Assembly: GCA_902779945.1 (NCBI GenBank)
Contig: CACZDN010000005.1
Coordinates: 62,001 to 126,000 of the forward strand
DNA length: 64,000 nucleotides
Direction of reading: 5' to 3'
Origin: Oscillospiraceae bacterium
GTDB taxonomy: Bacteria > Bacillota > Clostridia > Oscillospirales > Oscillospiraceae
Below the pieces are notes generated by a model. It did no database searches. It was not told where the DNA came from and worked only from the letters and a program-made list of their open reading frames with translations. The position numbers and the translations under genes were made by a program. Below, piece after piece: positions 24,223-33,199 of the stretch (the first letter of the stretch is position 1; each line of letters opens with the position of its first letter).

Positions 24223-25611
24223 TTGCATTTCATCAATAAATACGTCGGCAATCGGGCGTTTTACCGCAAACTGTTTGCGATCCTGATCCCCATCCTGATC
24301 CAGAACGTCATCACAAATTTCGTGAACCTCCTGGACAATATCATGGTCGGCCAGGTGGGGACGGAGCCCATGTCCGGCGTCGCGATCGTCAACCAGCTCA
24401 TCTTTGTCTTCAACCTCTGCATCTTCGGCGGGCTCGCGGGTGCGGGCATCCTCACGGCCCAGTTCTACGGCAGCGGCGACGCCAGGGGCATGGCCGACAG
24501 CTTCCGCGCCAAGCTCTATATCGCCTGCGCGGCGGTCGTGTCCTTCCTCGCGATCTTCAGCATCTCCGGAGAGACGCTGATCCGCCAGTTCATCCATGAG
24601 GGGGGCGAGCAGCTCGACCTTGCGGCGACGCTCCTGCACGCGAAGGACTACATGCGCATCATGCTTCTGCAGATCCCGCCCTTCGCTCTGCAGATGGCCT
24701 ATTCCAGCACCCTGCGCGAGACAGGGGAGACCATGCTTCCCATGAAGGCGGGAATCACCGCCGTGCTCGTGAATCTGATTTTGAACTACATCCTGATCTT
24801 TGGCAAGCTGGGCGCGCCGGTCCTGGGCGTGGAGGGCGCGGCCGTCGCCACCGTCGTCGCCCGCTATATCGAGTGCGCCATCGTCGTTGCCTGGACCCAC
24901 CGCCACCGCGAGAAAAACCGCTTTCTCAAGACCGCATATACGACATTCCGTATCCCCGGCTCTCTGGTGCGGCAGATCGCTGTGATGGGCCTGCCCCTGC
25001 TGGCAAACGAGCTTCTGTGGTCCAGCGGCGTGGCGATCCTGAACCAGTGCTATTCCGTGCGCGGACTGGAGGTCGTCACGGCGACCAACATCAGCTCCAC
25101 GGTCTCCAACCTCTTCTTCTGCTCCTTCCTGTCCATGGGCAACGCCATCGCCATTATCGTCGGGCAGCTTCTCGGCGCGGGCGAGCTGGAGCGCGCCGTG
25201 GACGAGGACCGCAAGCTCATCGCCTTCTCCGTCGCGCTCAGTGCCGCCGTGGGACTTGTGATGGCCTTCCTTGCTCCGCTGGTGCCCCGCATCTACAACA
25301 CCTCGGAGTCGGTCCGTCACCTCGCGTCCCAGCTGCTTGTGGCGGTCGCGTTCTTCATGCCGTTTTCTTCGTTTACCTGCGCCTGTTACTTCACGCTGCG
25401 CGCCGGCGGTCAGTCTGTCATCACCTTTATCTTCGACAGCGGCTTCCAGTGCACTGTCGCGGTGCCGCTGGCCTTCGTCCTCTCCCGCTTCACGGCGCTG
25501 CCCATCGTCCCCATGTATATCGCCGTCCAGTCGACGGAGCTTATCAAGTGCGTCATCGGCTACTGCTTCGTCAAAAGACGCAAATGGGTCCAGGATCTCG
25601 TATCAGCGTAA
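24223..25611 (+). CDS. MATE-family efflux transporter 2
   Basis: 462 residues, TTG start with GGAGGTGAT upstream. Twelve predicted helices; first-half motif LIPILIQNVITNFVNLLDN and second-half VMGLPLLANELLWSSGVAI. The NLLDNIMVGQVG and QFYGSGD elements place it in the DinF/NorM-like MATE group found in clostridia. It exports cationic or toxic compounds using an ion gradient; substrate unknown. Its sequence is not close to the other two MATE proteins of this window. A strong terminator follows. Confidence 0.92.
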   Translation: MHFINKYVGNRAFYRKLFAILIPILIQNVITNFVNLLDNIMVGQVGTEPMSGVAIVNQLIFVFNLCIFGGLAGAGILTAQFYGSGDARGMADSFRAKLYIACAAVVSFLAIFSISGETLIRQFIHEGGEQLDLAATLLHAKDYMRIMLLQIPPFALQMAYSSTLRETGETMLPMKAGITAVLVNLILNYILIFGKLGAPVLGVEGAAVATVVARYIECAIVVAWTHRHREKNRFLKTAYTTFRIPGSLVRQIAVMGLPLLANELLWSSGVAILNQCYSVRGLEVVTATNISSTVSNLFFCSFLSMGNAIAIIVGQLLGAGELERAVDEDRKLIAFSVALSAAVGLVMAFLAPLVPRIYNTSESVRHLASQLLVAVAFFMPFSSFTCACYFTLRAGGQSVITFIFDSGFQCTVAVPLAFVLSRFTALPIVPMYIAVQSTELIKCVIGYCFVKRRKWVQDLVSA

Positions 25612-25623
25612 TTCAGGATATTT

Positions 25624-25671
25624 AAAACGTATGGCAATTCCGCGTAAGGAAGCGGAATTGCCATACGTTTT
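25624..25671. terminator. Bidirectional terminator
   Basis: AAAACGTATGGCAATTCCGC / GCGGAATTGCCATACGTTTT, perfect 20-bp arms, 8-base loop, T-run on both strands; lies between convergent genes. Confidence 0.93.
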
Positions 25672-25711
25672 TTCTATCTGTGCTTTGCCGCCGGGAGGCG
25701 GCAGGGGCCCC

Positions 25712-27124
25712 TTATGCGGCCCAGTAGTCCGTCCCCTTGACGCCGTTCGACTCGGCGCGGTAGCTGGGGAGCTTGCCCTTGCGCTTCTGCCACTCATAAT
25801 CGCGCAGCGCTGCAACGGCGGGCTTGGCGAGGATCAGGATGACCGGCACGTTGATGATGACCATAAGGGCCTGCAGGAGGTCTGCGGCGTCCCAGGCGAG
25901 GCCGGAGGAGATGATCGCCCCCACAAAGACCAATGCGGTCGCAGCCAGACGGTAGCCCAGCAGGAAGCCCTTGCCCGGCATCCTGCGCAGAAGGAAGCGC
26001 AGGCAGCGCTCGGTATAGTAATAGTTGCCGATGAGCGTGGTGAAGGCGAAGAGACTGACCGCAACCGCGATGAAGACGGGGCCGAAGGAACCGAGGGAGG
26101 AGGCGGTGCAGGCCTGGATGTAGGCCGCGCCGGCGGCGTCCGCCGTGGGCTCTACGCCGGAGAAGAGGCAGAGGAAGGCGGTGGCCGAGCAGATCAGCAG
26201 CGTGTCGATGAACACGCTCAGCATCTGGACAAGCCCCTGCTTGGCCGGGTGGCTGACGTCCGCCGAGGCGGCGGCGTTCGGGGCCGAGCCCATGCCGGCC
26301 TCGTTGGAATACAGGCCGCGCTTGATGCCCCACATGACGCAGGAGCCGGTAAAGCCGCCCAGAATGGATTTGAAGTCAAAGGCGGAGCTGAAAATGCCCT
26401 TGAACACGGCGCCGATGCTCGAAATGTGGGTGACGACCACATAGAGCGACACGAACACATACAGCACGCCCATGATCGGGACCAGGATCTCCGTCACCTT
26501 TATGAGCCGCTTGCCGCCGCCGAGCACGCAGACCGCGAACAGAACGGCCAGTACGCCGCCGATGATCGCAGCCGTGTTTTCGTTATAGAAGCCGAAGCCC
26601 GCGAAGGCGCTCTGCGTGTTGAAGGACGCCAGCATGTTGTAACCCACCGCGTAGACGAGGATCAGCACGATCGCGAAGATCACGCCCAGCCAGCGCTGGC
26701 CGAGGCCCTGCTCCATGTAATAGGACGGGCCGCCGTAGCTGCCGCCCTCGGGGTCACGCTTCTTGTAGATCTGCGCCAGCGTAGTCTCCACAAACGCGGT
26801 AGCCCCGCCGAGAATGGCCGTGATCCACATCCAGAAGATCGCGCCGGGCCCGCCGAGGCAGAGCGCCGTGGACACGCCCATGATGTTGCCCGTGCCGACG
26901 CGCGAAGCGGTGGAGACCATCAGCGCGCCAAAGGAGGAGGTGCCGCCCGCATCGGCGGGCTTTTCCCGCACGACGCGGATGGACTCCGCAAACAGACGAA
27001 ACTGCAGAAAGCGCAGGCGGAAGGTGAAGTAAAGGCCCGCGAGGACGAGGATCAGCGGCACCACATAGGGCCGGTAGAGTACCCCGCTGACCGCGTTGAC
27101 AACGTTGTCGATGGTCGTTAGCAT
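25712..27124 (-). CDS. Sodium:alanine/glycine symporter (AGCS family)
   Basis: 470 residues, about eleven helices. AGCS signatures are clear: GGTSSFGALMVSTASRVGTGNI (N-terminal substrate/Na+ site), GGPGAIFWMWITAILG, EGGSYGGPSYYMEQGLG and GLYSNEAGMGSAPNAAA. Members import alanine or glycine with Na+. AGGAG precedes the ATG. It is monocistronic. Its best promoter overlaps the end of M1 copy D. Confidence 0.95.
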   Translation of the reverse strand: MLTTIDNVVNAVSGVLYRPYVVPLILVLAGLYFTFRLRFLQFRLFAESIRVVREKPADAGGTSSFGALMVSTASRVGTGNIMGVSTALCLGGPGAIFWMWITAILGGATAFVETTLAQIYKKRDPEGGSYGGPSYYMEQGLGQRWLGVIFAIVLILVYAVGYNMLASFNTQSAFAGFGFYNENTAAIIGGVLAVLFAVCVLGGGKRLIKVTEILVPIMGVLYVFVSLYVVVTHISSIGAVFKGIFSSAFDFKSILGGFTGSCVMWGIKRGLYSNEAGMGSAPNAAASADVSHPAKQGLVQMLSVFIDTLLICSATAFLCLFSGVEPTADAAGAAYIQACTASSLGSFGPVFIAVAVSLFAFTTLIGNYYYTERCLRFLLRRMPGKGFLLGYRLAATALVFVGAIISSGLAWDAADLLQALMVIINVPVILILAKPAVAALRDYEWQKRKGKLPSYRAESNGVKGTDYWAA

Positions 27125-27144
27125 ATGTCTTGTCTCCTGTCGAA

Positions 27145-27173
27145 AGAATACTGTCTAAGGCAACACCGCGCAA
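27145..27173 (-). promoter_or_regulatory. Hybrid promoter of the AGCS gene, -35 from M1 repeat
   Basis: Minus strand TTGCGC (27168-27173, inside the M1 terminal repeat), 17-base spacer, TATTCT (27145-27150, outside the repeat). Confidence 0.5.
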
Positions 27174-27321
27174 TTCGCCTGCGGCATCTCCTGGAGAATT
27201 TGCACCCTGATTTCGAGCCTTTTTCTTGAGGTACACAAAGTACATCTGCGAAAAAGTGCCTTTATCAGAACCCAAATTTTCTCAGGATCTGCTCTTGCCG
27301 AATACTATACCGGATTTTGCC
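27157..27321 (-). repeat. M1 inverted-repeat element, copy D
   Basis: Starts AAGGCAACACCGCGCAATTC; shared core to TCAGGATCTGCTCTTGCCG, then a degenerate right end near 27321. Confidence 0.8.
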
Positions 27322-27460
27322 GATACATGCAAGCCCCTTTTCTCCGCATCCGCGGGGGCACTGCCGGGAAAACTTGCGCCGTCCATGCGCTTTCGCCCGC
27401 TTTTTTGCAAGATGTGGTATATGCTGGCCCCACAAACCACAAGATAAGGAGGCCAACACC

Positions 27461-28312
27461 ATGCAGAACCTGCGTACCCGTCCGGGGGTCCGGCGGGGAA
27501 ATATCGTGTGGCTGCCGGCGGAGGACATCGCGCCGAACCCCGTGCAGCCGCGCCGCCTGTTCGACGAGAAGGAGCTGGAGGAGCTGAGCCAGAGCATCAA
27601 AAGCTACGGCATCCTGAACCCTCTGACCGTGCGCTTCCGCGGAGGGGGCTATGAGCTCGTGGCCGGCGAGCGGCGGCTGCGGGCGGCAAAGCTCGCAGGA
27701 CTCCAGGACGTCCCGTGCATCCTGCTGGACGTGAACATGGAGGACGCGAGCCTCATCGCACTCATCGAAAACCTTCAGCGCCGGGACCTGGATTTTATCG
27801 AGGAGGCCGTGGGGCTCAACCGTCTGATCCGCATGTTCGGCATGAGCCAGGAGGAGGCGGCCCGGCGCATCGGCAAATCCCAGCCCGCCGTGGCCAACAA
27901 GCTGCGCCTTCTGAAGCTGCCGCCGGACGTGCTGGAGAAGCTGCGCGGCTACGGTCTGAGCGAGCGGCACGGCCGCGCTCTCCTGCGTCTCGACGGGCAG
28001 GACGCCCAGCGCATGGCCCTCGAGTACATCGCGGCCAATTCCCTGACCGTCGCCCAGACGGAGGAGTACATCGAATCCCTGCTCGCCCTTCCATCGGAGG
28101 AGAGCGCCCCGGATCGGACGCCGCCGCGCCGCACCCTCGTGCTCAAGGACGTGCGGGTCTTCCTCAACAGCCTCAACCGCTCCCTCGAGCTCATGAAGCA
28201 GGGCGGCATTGACGCCGGCGTCAAGCGCGTGGAGACGGAGGACTCCCTCGTTCTCACCATCTCCATCCCCAAGAGCAGAACAGAGCGGGAGGAGCCCGTA
28301 CACGCGCCGTGA
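27461..28312 (+). CDS. ParB/RepB/Spo0J-family protein (Noc-like)
   Basis: 283 residues. The start at 27461 has AAGGAGG 6 bases upstream; the frame open from 27317 is unsupported. The N-terminal ParB CTPase domain has IAPNPVQPRRLFDEKELEEL, GILNPLTVR and the GERRLRAA box; EALIENLQRRDLDFIEEA-like segment (LIALIENLQRRDLDFIEEA) and a helix-turn-helix (MSQEEAARRIGKSQPAVANK) follow. The C-terminus dimerises. No parA is adjacent, which suits a nucleoid-occlusion or stand-alone ParB role, but Spo0J cannot be excluded. It would bind a parS- or NBS-like site that was not located here. Confidence 0.9.
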   Translation: MQNLRTRPGVRRGNIVWLPAEDIAPNPVQPRRLFDEKELEELSQSIKSYGILNPLTVRFRGGGYELVAGERRLRAAKLAGLQDVPCILLDVNMEDASLIALIENLQRRDLDFIEEAVGLNRLIRMFGMSQEEAARRIGKSQPAVANKLRLLKLPPDVLEKLRGYGLSERHGRALLRLDGQDAQRMALEYIAANSLTVAQTEEYIESLLALPSEESAPDRTPPRRTLVLKDVRVFLNSLNRSLELMKQGGIDAGVKRVETEDSLVLTISIPKSRTEREEPVHAP

Positions 28313-28400
28313 CCTGAAAAACGGAGGTATGATGCCATCCCCCCCAAAATTATCCTGCAATATGGTCATCCCGCGCGGACTGTACCATCCCGAAAAAAGA

Positions 28401-28486
28401 TGTCATCCTGAGCGCAGCGAAGGATCTTTCCCCGTACATTACCGGCAGGGGAAAGATCCTTCGTCGCTTCGTTTCTCAGGATGACA
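28401..28486. repeat. P-family palindrome, full copy (bidirectional terminator)
   Basis: TGTCATCCTGAG...AAGGATCTTTCCCC / GGGGAAAGATCCTT...CTCAGGATGACA; sits between convergent genes. Confidence 0.85.
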
Positions 28487-28502
28487 TGGATATGCGGGCG
28501 GC

Positions 28503-29393
28503 TCAGCCCAGCTCCGTCTCCGTGACGCAGTGCTGCTTGATCTCGCCGACGAGGGCCTGAAGAGCGTCGATTACGTGGGGGCGGATGTCGCCGCCGACGA
28601 GGACCAGCATGATGTCGTCCCCGACGCGCAGCTCCCCGCAGTTGAGCCAGACGCGCGCGTATGAGATCCCGGGCAGCGCCAGAGCGGCCCTTCTGGCCCG
28701 TTCCACCTTCTCCGCGTCATAGGAAAACAGCATCCCCCTGACCGGCGCCCGGTTCTCCGCGCCCTCGCGCACGACGGCCTTTGCTGTCTCGCGCACGACG
28801 CCGTTGTGGAAGAGGTACATGCCGCAGCCCCCGGACCCGGCCTCTTCCTTCGCCTCGCGAAGCCAGGCGTCGAGCGAGGGGGCGGACGCCCTCGCAGGCT
28901 TTTCCGCGCAGTCGGCGGAGCCCTCGGAAGCCAGCATGTCCAGCCCGTGGACCACCGCGCCGAGGACTGCGTTCAGATTCTCCCGCGCGGCCTTCTCGCT
29001 GCCGGGGAGATTGACGATGAGCGTCCTGCCGCGTATGCCCGCCGTGCTCCGTGAAAGACAGCCGCGCGGCGTGATTTTGAGACTCTCGGCGCGCATGGCC
29101 TCGGGGATGCCGCGGGTCTCGCGCTCAACGACGGCGAGCGTCGCCTCCGGCGTGATGTCCCGGGGCGAAAAGCCGGTGCCGCCCGTAGTGAGGACCAGCG
29201 GCAGCCGAAGCTCGTCGGAGCATTTGATGAGCTCCGAGCGGATCATTGCCGCCTCGTCCGGGACGATGGCGGTGTACGCGACGGAAAGCCCCTGCTCCTC
29301 CAGGATCCGGCAGACGGCGGGGCCGCTGGTATCGACGCGCTCGCCCCGGTAGCCCTTGTCGCTGACGGTGATGACGGCTGCCTGATACTTCAT
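28503..29393 (-). CDS. MogA/MoaB-type domain fused to a divergent MoaE-like domain
   Basis: 296 residues. Residues 1-155 are a MoaB/Mog molybdopterin-binding domain: VITVSDKGYRGERVDTSG, LTTGGTGFSPRD near 69-79, NLPGSEKAARENL near 128. After a charged linker, residues 188-296 resemble MoaE, the catalytic subunit of molybdopterin synthase: FHNGVVRETAKAVVREG, VRGMLFSYD, CGELRVGDDIMLVLVGGDIR. The first catalytic-type lysine (IK, residue 286) is present, but the usual second one seven residues later is Thr. The MoaE half may thus be impaired or regulatory. The start overlaps the moaC stop (ATGA) and has GGAGG upstream. No moaD or moeA is in the window. Confidence 0.88.
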   Translation of the reverse strand: MKYQAAVITVSDKGYRGERVDTSGPAVCRILEEQGLSVAYTAIVPDEAAMIRSELIKCSDELRLPLVLTTGGTGFSPRDITPEATLAVVERETRGIPEAMRAESLKITPRGCLSRSTAGIRGRTLIVNLPGSEKAARENLNAVLGAVVHGLDMLASEGSADCAEKPARASAPSLDAWLREAKEEAGSGGCGMYLFHNGVVRETAKAVVREGAENRAPVRGMLFSYDAEKVERARRAALALPGISYARVWLNCGELRVGDDIMLVLVGGDIRPHVIDALQALVGEIKQHCVTETELG

Positions 29394-29875
29394 GACTCTG
29401 CCTCCCTCGTGTAATCTCCGTGGACGCCGCCCGTCTTGGAGACGAGGCGGATGTCCGCAATGACCATATCCTTCTGCACGGCCTTGCACATGTCGTAGAC
29501 AGTGAGCGCCGCGGTGCTCACCGCGGTCAGGGCCTCCATCTCGACCCCCGTGCGGCCGGCGCAGGAGACCGTCGCTTCGATCTCGACGGAGTATCCTGCC
29601 TCATCCAGACGCAGCTCCAGGTCGATCCCGTCGATCAGGATGGGATGACACATGGGGATGAGGTCCGGCGTGCGCTTTGCGCCCATCACACCTGCGACCT
29701 GCGCGACGGTGAGCACGTCGCCCTTCTTCATGCCGCCGCTTCGGATGAGGGCGAAGGTCTCTTGGCTGACCAGCACCCGCCCTCTCGCGACGGCGGTGCG
29801 GACGGAGACGGGCTTCTCGCCCACGTCCACCATTTTGGCGCGGCCCTGTTCGTTGAAATGCGTGAAGTCCTGCAT
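29390..29875 (-). CDS. moaC: Cyclic pyranopterin monophosphate synthase MoaC
   Basis: 161 residues. HFNEQGRAKMVDVGEKP, MKKGDVLTVAQVAGVMGAKRT, LIPMCHPI and GVEMEALTAVSTAALTVYDMCKA-type blocks are those of MoaC, including the conserved KxVxxD active-site lysine region KAVQKDMVIADI. With MoaA it converts GTP to cyclic pyranopterin monophosphate, the first step of molybdopterin synthesis. Begins 3 bases after moaA ends and overlaps the next gene. Confidence 0.96.
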   Translation of the reverse strand: MQDFTHFNEQGRAKMVDVGEKPVSVRTAVARGRVLVSQETFALIRSGGMKKGDVLTVAQVAGVMGAKRTPDLIPMCHPILIDGIDLELRLDEAGYSVEIEATVSCAGRTGVEMEALTAVSTAALTVYDMCKAVQKDMVIADIRLVSKTGGVHGDYTREAES

Positions 29876-29878
29876 CTC

Positions 29879-30832
29879 TCAGCCTCCGATCTGGTTCATG
29901 CTGCGTCCGGCACGACTGCGGTTGCCGGCGTCCAGCACCCCGTGCCAGGAAGGTTTACATAATATAGCACGCCGCAGCTCAGCGGCCATGCCGTCAAAGT
30001 CGAGACCCTTCAGCGAGTACTCGTCCCCCGAATGCAGACAGGGCTTGAGCTTCCCATCCGCCGTCAGGCGGATGCGGTTGCAGTCGCGGCAGAAATGCGC
30101 GCTCACGGGGCTGATGAGACCGATGCTGCCCTGCGCGCCGGGGAGCCTGTAGAGCTTCGCGACGCCGCCGTCCGGCGCCATAGCCTCAAGCTCCGGCAGC
30201 CTGTCGAGCACGACGGTGCAGGGGATGAAGGCATCAGGCCCGAAGTCGCCGCAGTCGTACATGGGCATGAGCTCGATGAAGCGCAGATCCAGCGGATAGC
30301 GCCGTGTCAGCTCTGCGAGAGCGGGGATCTCCCCGTCGTTGAAGCCGCCGATGAGCACGGCGTTGAGCTTGACCTTCTCAAACCCCGCGTCCAGCGCGGC
30401 GCGGATGCCGTCGACCGCCTGCGAGAGCTCGCCGCAGCGGCTGATGTAGCGAAACTTCCCGGCGTCCAGGGTGTCGAGACTGATGTTCACGCGCCGGACG
30501 CCCGCCTCGCGCAGCGGCACTGCGAGCGCCGGAAGCAGCGTTCCGTTGGTGGTCATGCAAAGCTCGCGGATGCCGGGGACCGCGGCGGCGCGGCGGCAGA
30601 TGGAGAGGATGTTCTTTTTTACCAGCGGTTCTCCGCCCGTGACGCGCAGCTTCGTGATCCCCAGCGAGGCCGCCGCCTTTACGGCGGTGATGATCTCGTC
30701 CTCGGTGAGCATCTCCTCGTGCGCCTTCTTGCATACGCCGTCCTCCGGCATACAGTAGCGGCAGCGCAGGTTGCACAGCTCCGTTACGGAGATGCGCATG
30801 TATGTGATATCGCGTCCAAAGCTGTCGAGCAT
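29879..30832 (-). CDS. moaA: GTP 3',8-cyclase MoaA (radical SAM)
   Basis: 317 residues. The radical-SAM cluster site CNLRCRYCMP is at residues 16-25, LRVTGGEPL follows, and the C-terminal second cluster CRDCNRIRLTADGKLKPC is present. The tail RSMNQIGG ends with the GG-type terminus that MoaA needs for activity. It uses SAM to rearrange GTP to 3',8-cyclo-GTP. First gene of the moaA-moaC-mog/moaE unit, with a promoter at 30862-30890. Confidence 0.97.
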   Translation of the reverse strand: MLDSFGRDITYMRISVTELCNLRCRYCMPEDGVCKKAHEEMLTEDEIITAVKAAASLGITKLRVTGGEPLVKKNILSICRRAAAVPGIRELCMTTNGTLLPALAVPLREAGVRRVNISLDTLDAGKFRYISRCGELSQAVDGIRAALDAGFEKVKLNAVLIGGFNDGEIPALAELTRRYPLDLRFIELMPMYDCGDFGPDAFIPCTVVLDRLPELEAMAPDGGVAKLYRLPGAQGSIGLISPVSAHFCRDCNRIRLTADGKLKPCLHSGDEYSLKGLDFDGMAAELRRAILCKPSWHGVLDAGNRSRAGRSMNQIGG

Positions 30833-30861
30833 GGGTCATCCCTCCGGTGTGTCATGCGCTG

Positions 30862-30890
30862 ATTATAAACCGTTTCGGTTCGTGATACAA
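30862..30890 (-). promoter_or_regulatory. Promoter of the moa operon
   Basis: Minus strand TTGTAT, 17-base spacer, TATAAT. No molybdenum-cofactor riboswitch fold was recognised in the 29-base leader. Confidence 0.75.
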
Positions 30891-30931
30891 GCCCCCTGTT
30901 CGTGAGAAAACCGGCAAGTCTCGAAATACGT

Positions 30932-31007
30932 TGTCATCCCGAGCACAAGTGAAGGATCTTTCCCAAGGCGGGCAAAACCGCACGGGAAAGATCCTTCGCT
31001 TTCGTTT
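30932..31007. repeat. P-family palindrome, right end lost
   Basis: TGTCATCCCGAG...GAAGGATCTTTCCC / GGGAAAGATCCTTC; the right outer arm is missing and the element touches the stop codon of the nitroreductase gene. Confidence 0.75.
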
Positions 31008-31540
31008 TACTCCCCTGCGGGGAAGGCGTTGAACCATGCGCGCTCCTCGAAGGGGCGCTTTTTGGGCGGGACCGGCTCTGCCTGCGCAAGTCCGACCGGC
31101 AGATAACATACAAGCTCGTATTCGTCCGGCACACCGAGGATCTGCGCCATCTTGTCGCAGATGCGGTCGTCGTCCGTGATATGGCCCTCAATCCAGCAGC
31201 TCTCGTAGCCCAGGGCCGTGACCGCCAGCAGCATGTTCTCGATGGCGGCGGCGTAGTCCTGCGTGGCGAAGCACTTGTCGCGGTAGGCGCAGACGCGCCG
31301 GGTCAGCACGCAGATCATGGCGGGCGCGGTCTCCCCGGCGGGCGGGTCGATGACCGCGTGCAGGCGTTTTAAAAGCGCGGGATCGTCCACGGCGATGAGG
31401 CTTGTGGTCTGCCTGTTGCACCCGGACGGGGCCGCGAGTCCCGCCTCCATGATCGCGCGCAGGTCCTCCCGCGGCACCGGGTCAGGCCTGAACTTCCCGC
31501 GGTAGCAGTGCCGCTTTTGCAGGGTCTCAAAAAATGTCAT
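31007..31540 (-). CDS. Nitroreductase-family protein
   Basis: 177 residues. The N-terminal LQKRHCYRGKFRPDPVPREDL fits the FMN-phosphate-binding start of nitroreductases, followed by AGLAAPSGCNRQT, the AAAIENMLLAVTALGYESCW helix, and LGVPDEYELVCYLPVGLA. Such enzymes reduce nitro compounds, quinones or flavins with NAD(P)H in the cytosol. GGAGG precedes the ATG. It is the last gene of the minus-strand operon that begins at 37275, 20 bases after the esterase gene. Confidence 0.9.
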   Translation of the reverse strand: MTFFETLQKRHCYRGKFRPDPVPREDLRAIMEAGLAAPSGCNRQTTSLIAVDDPALLKRLHAVIDPPAGETAPAMICVLTRRVCAYRDKCFATQDYAAAIENMLLAVTALGYESCWIEGHITDDDRICDKMAQILGVPDEYELVCYLPVGLAQAEPVPPKKRPFEERAWFNAFPAGE

Positions 31541-31560
31541 GTGATTTCGCCTCCTGTGGA

Positions 31561-32430
31561 TTATTGTGTGTCCAGAAAGGACAGGATCAGCTCGTTCGTG
31601 TTCACGCCGGTGATGCGCTCCGCGTCCCACGAGTGCCGGCCGCCGGTGATGAGTGCGTGCCAGACCCGGCGGTCGGAGCCGTCCGAGCTGTATTTCGTCA
31701 GAACGGAGCTCTCGCCGATGGATACGGAGTCCATTTTGTCCAGCCCGTTCGCGGCGGCGCAGTACGCGATCACGTCTTCGATCGCGGGGGATTTTGCGTA
31801 GCGGGCGCTGCCGTCACTGTGCCTGGGGACGACGCCGTCCTTCTCTCCGGTGATCTGCAAAAGCCCGACGTGCAGGCTCCCGGGCCGGTTTTCCCAGACC
31901 GATTCCGCCGCCGTACCGGCCACGCTGACCACAGCGGCAAAAACGCCGTCGGTTTCAAGGGCGAGACGGTGAGCCATAAACGCGCCGTTGCTGAACCCGA
32001 CGGCGAAGACGCGGTCCCCGTCCAGCCCGTATTCCCGGACGAGCGTATCGGCCAGCGCACAGAGAAAGGCCGTGTCCCGCTTTTCGGGACTGCCCTCGCC
32101 GAAGTTCCACCCGGTCGCCGAGGTCCGGTCCCCGGGGTCCGGCGCGCCGGTCACGAAGGCGACGGCGTAGCCGCGGGCTGTCGCGGCCCTGTCAAAGCCC
32201 GTGTCCAGCCGGAAGCTCTCGGCCGTCCCGCCGTAGCCATGCAGCATGAGTACCAGCGGCGCGCCCTCAGCCGTCTCCGGCAGCGCGAGGAGAAAGCTGT
32301 GCGCGACGCCGTCAAAGACACAGCGCGGGAGCCCGTCCTCCGCCGGCGTCACGTCCGTGAGGCCCTCGGCGTGAGCGCGCGCGGGAGCAAGAAGCAGGAC
32401 GAAAAGCAGCGCGATCAGTCTTTTGAGCAT
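31561..32430 (-). CDS. Secreted LpqC/PHB-depolymerase-type esterase
   Basis: 289 residues with a cleavable signal peptide (cut after about AHA, residue 21). Alpha/beta hydrolase of the feruloyl esterase/PHB depolymerase group: LMLHGYGGTAE oxyanion region, GFSNGAFMAHRLA nucleophile elbow, GEKDGVVPR (Asp) and GGRHSWD (His). The substrate is likely an ester of a plant phenolic or short polymer; that is inference. It lies 22 bases downstream of the transporter ATPase gene, so transport and hydrolysis may serve the same compound. Confidence 0.87.
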   Translation of the reverse strand: MLKRLIALLFVLLLAPARAHAEGLTDVTPAEDGLPRCVFDGVAHSFLLALPETAEGAPLVLMLHGYGGTAESFRLDTGFDRAATARGYAVAFVTGAPDPGDRTSATGWNFGEGSPEKRDTAFLCALADTLVREYGLDGDRVFAVGFSNGAFMAHRLALETDGVFAAVVSVAGTAAESVWENRPGSLHVGLLQITGEKDGVVPRHSDGSARYAKSPAIEDVIAYCAAANGLDKMDSVSIGESSVLTKYSSDGSDRRVWHALITGGRHSWDAERITGVNTNELILSFLDTQ

Positions 32431-32452
32431 GACCTTCACCCCACAGAAAGCA

Positions 32453-33199
32453 TCACGGCTGCACGGCACTGAGGAGCTTTTTGGTGTATTCTTCCTTCGG
32501 GTGGTCGTAGACCTCATCCACCGTGCCCTGTTCGATGATGCGTCCCTTCTCCATGACCATGACGCGGTCACAGATGGAGTAGACCACGTTGAGATCGTGG
32601 CTGATAAACAGGTAGCTCAGATCGAGGTCCTGATGCAGCCTCCACAGAAGCTCCAGGATCTGGGCCTGGATCGTCACGTCCAGGGCCGAGACCGGCTCGT
32701 CCGCGATGATGAAGCGCGGGCGGCGGATCAGGGCTGCCGCAATGGACACGCGCTGCCGCTGCCCGCCGGAGAGCTCCCCGGGTCGCCGGGCGGCCAGAGC
32801 GCGCTCGAGCCCCACGCGCTCGAGCATGTCGAGGACGCGGCGCTTTCTCTCGGCGGCGTCGTACTTTCCGTAGACCCGCAGCGGCTCCTCCAGAATCCAG
32901 CCGACGGTTTTGGCGGGGTTGAGACTGCCGAAGGGGTCCTGAAACACCATCTGCGGCCGGGGGGTGAAATGCCGTATCTCGCCCGTGACCTCGGCGGAAT
33001 CCAGCATCCCGAGCAGCGCCTTGGAGAGTGTGGATTTGCCGCAGCCGGACTCACCGACGAGACCGAGGATCTCGCCGCGCCTCACATCAAAGCTCACATC
33101 CGTCAGCGCCCGGAAGCTGCTCTTCTTCCCGAAGAGGCCCAGGTCCCGGTAGACCACCGAGAGACCTTCGACCTCAAGCACGTTTTTATGCTGATCCAT
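32453..33199 (-). CDS. Oligopeptide/dipeptide ABC transporter ATPase, OppF/DppF type
   Basis: 248 residues: [10 protein letters not shown] (Walker A), [11 protein letters not shown] (Q-loop), [16 protein letters not shown] (signature), [13 protein letters not shown] (Walker B) and ISHDLNVV (switch His). It energises import with the OppD-type subunit. Its start overlaps the end of the preceding ATPase gene by 14 bases. Confidence 0.94.
   Translation of the reverse strand: MDQHKNVLEVEGLSVVYRDLGLFGKKSSFRALTDVSFDVRRGEILGLVGESGCGKSTLSKALLGMLDSAEVTGEIRHFTPRPQMVFQDPFGSLNPAKTVGWILEEPLRVYGKYDAAERKRRVLDMLERVGLERALAARRPGELSGGQRQRVSIAAALIRRPRFIIADEPVSALDVTIQAQILELLWRLHQDLDLSYLFISHDLNVVYSICDRVMVMEKGRIIEQGTVDEVYDHPKEEYTKKLLSAVQP

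Noticed and set aside
29950..29972. Internal promoter in moaA at TATTATGTAAAC
   Set aside because: It resembles the 14-bp unit and a -10 box but has no -35 at the right distance and encodes normal MoaA residues.
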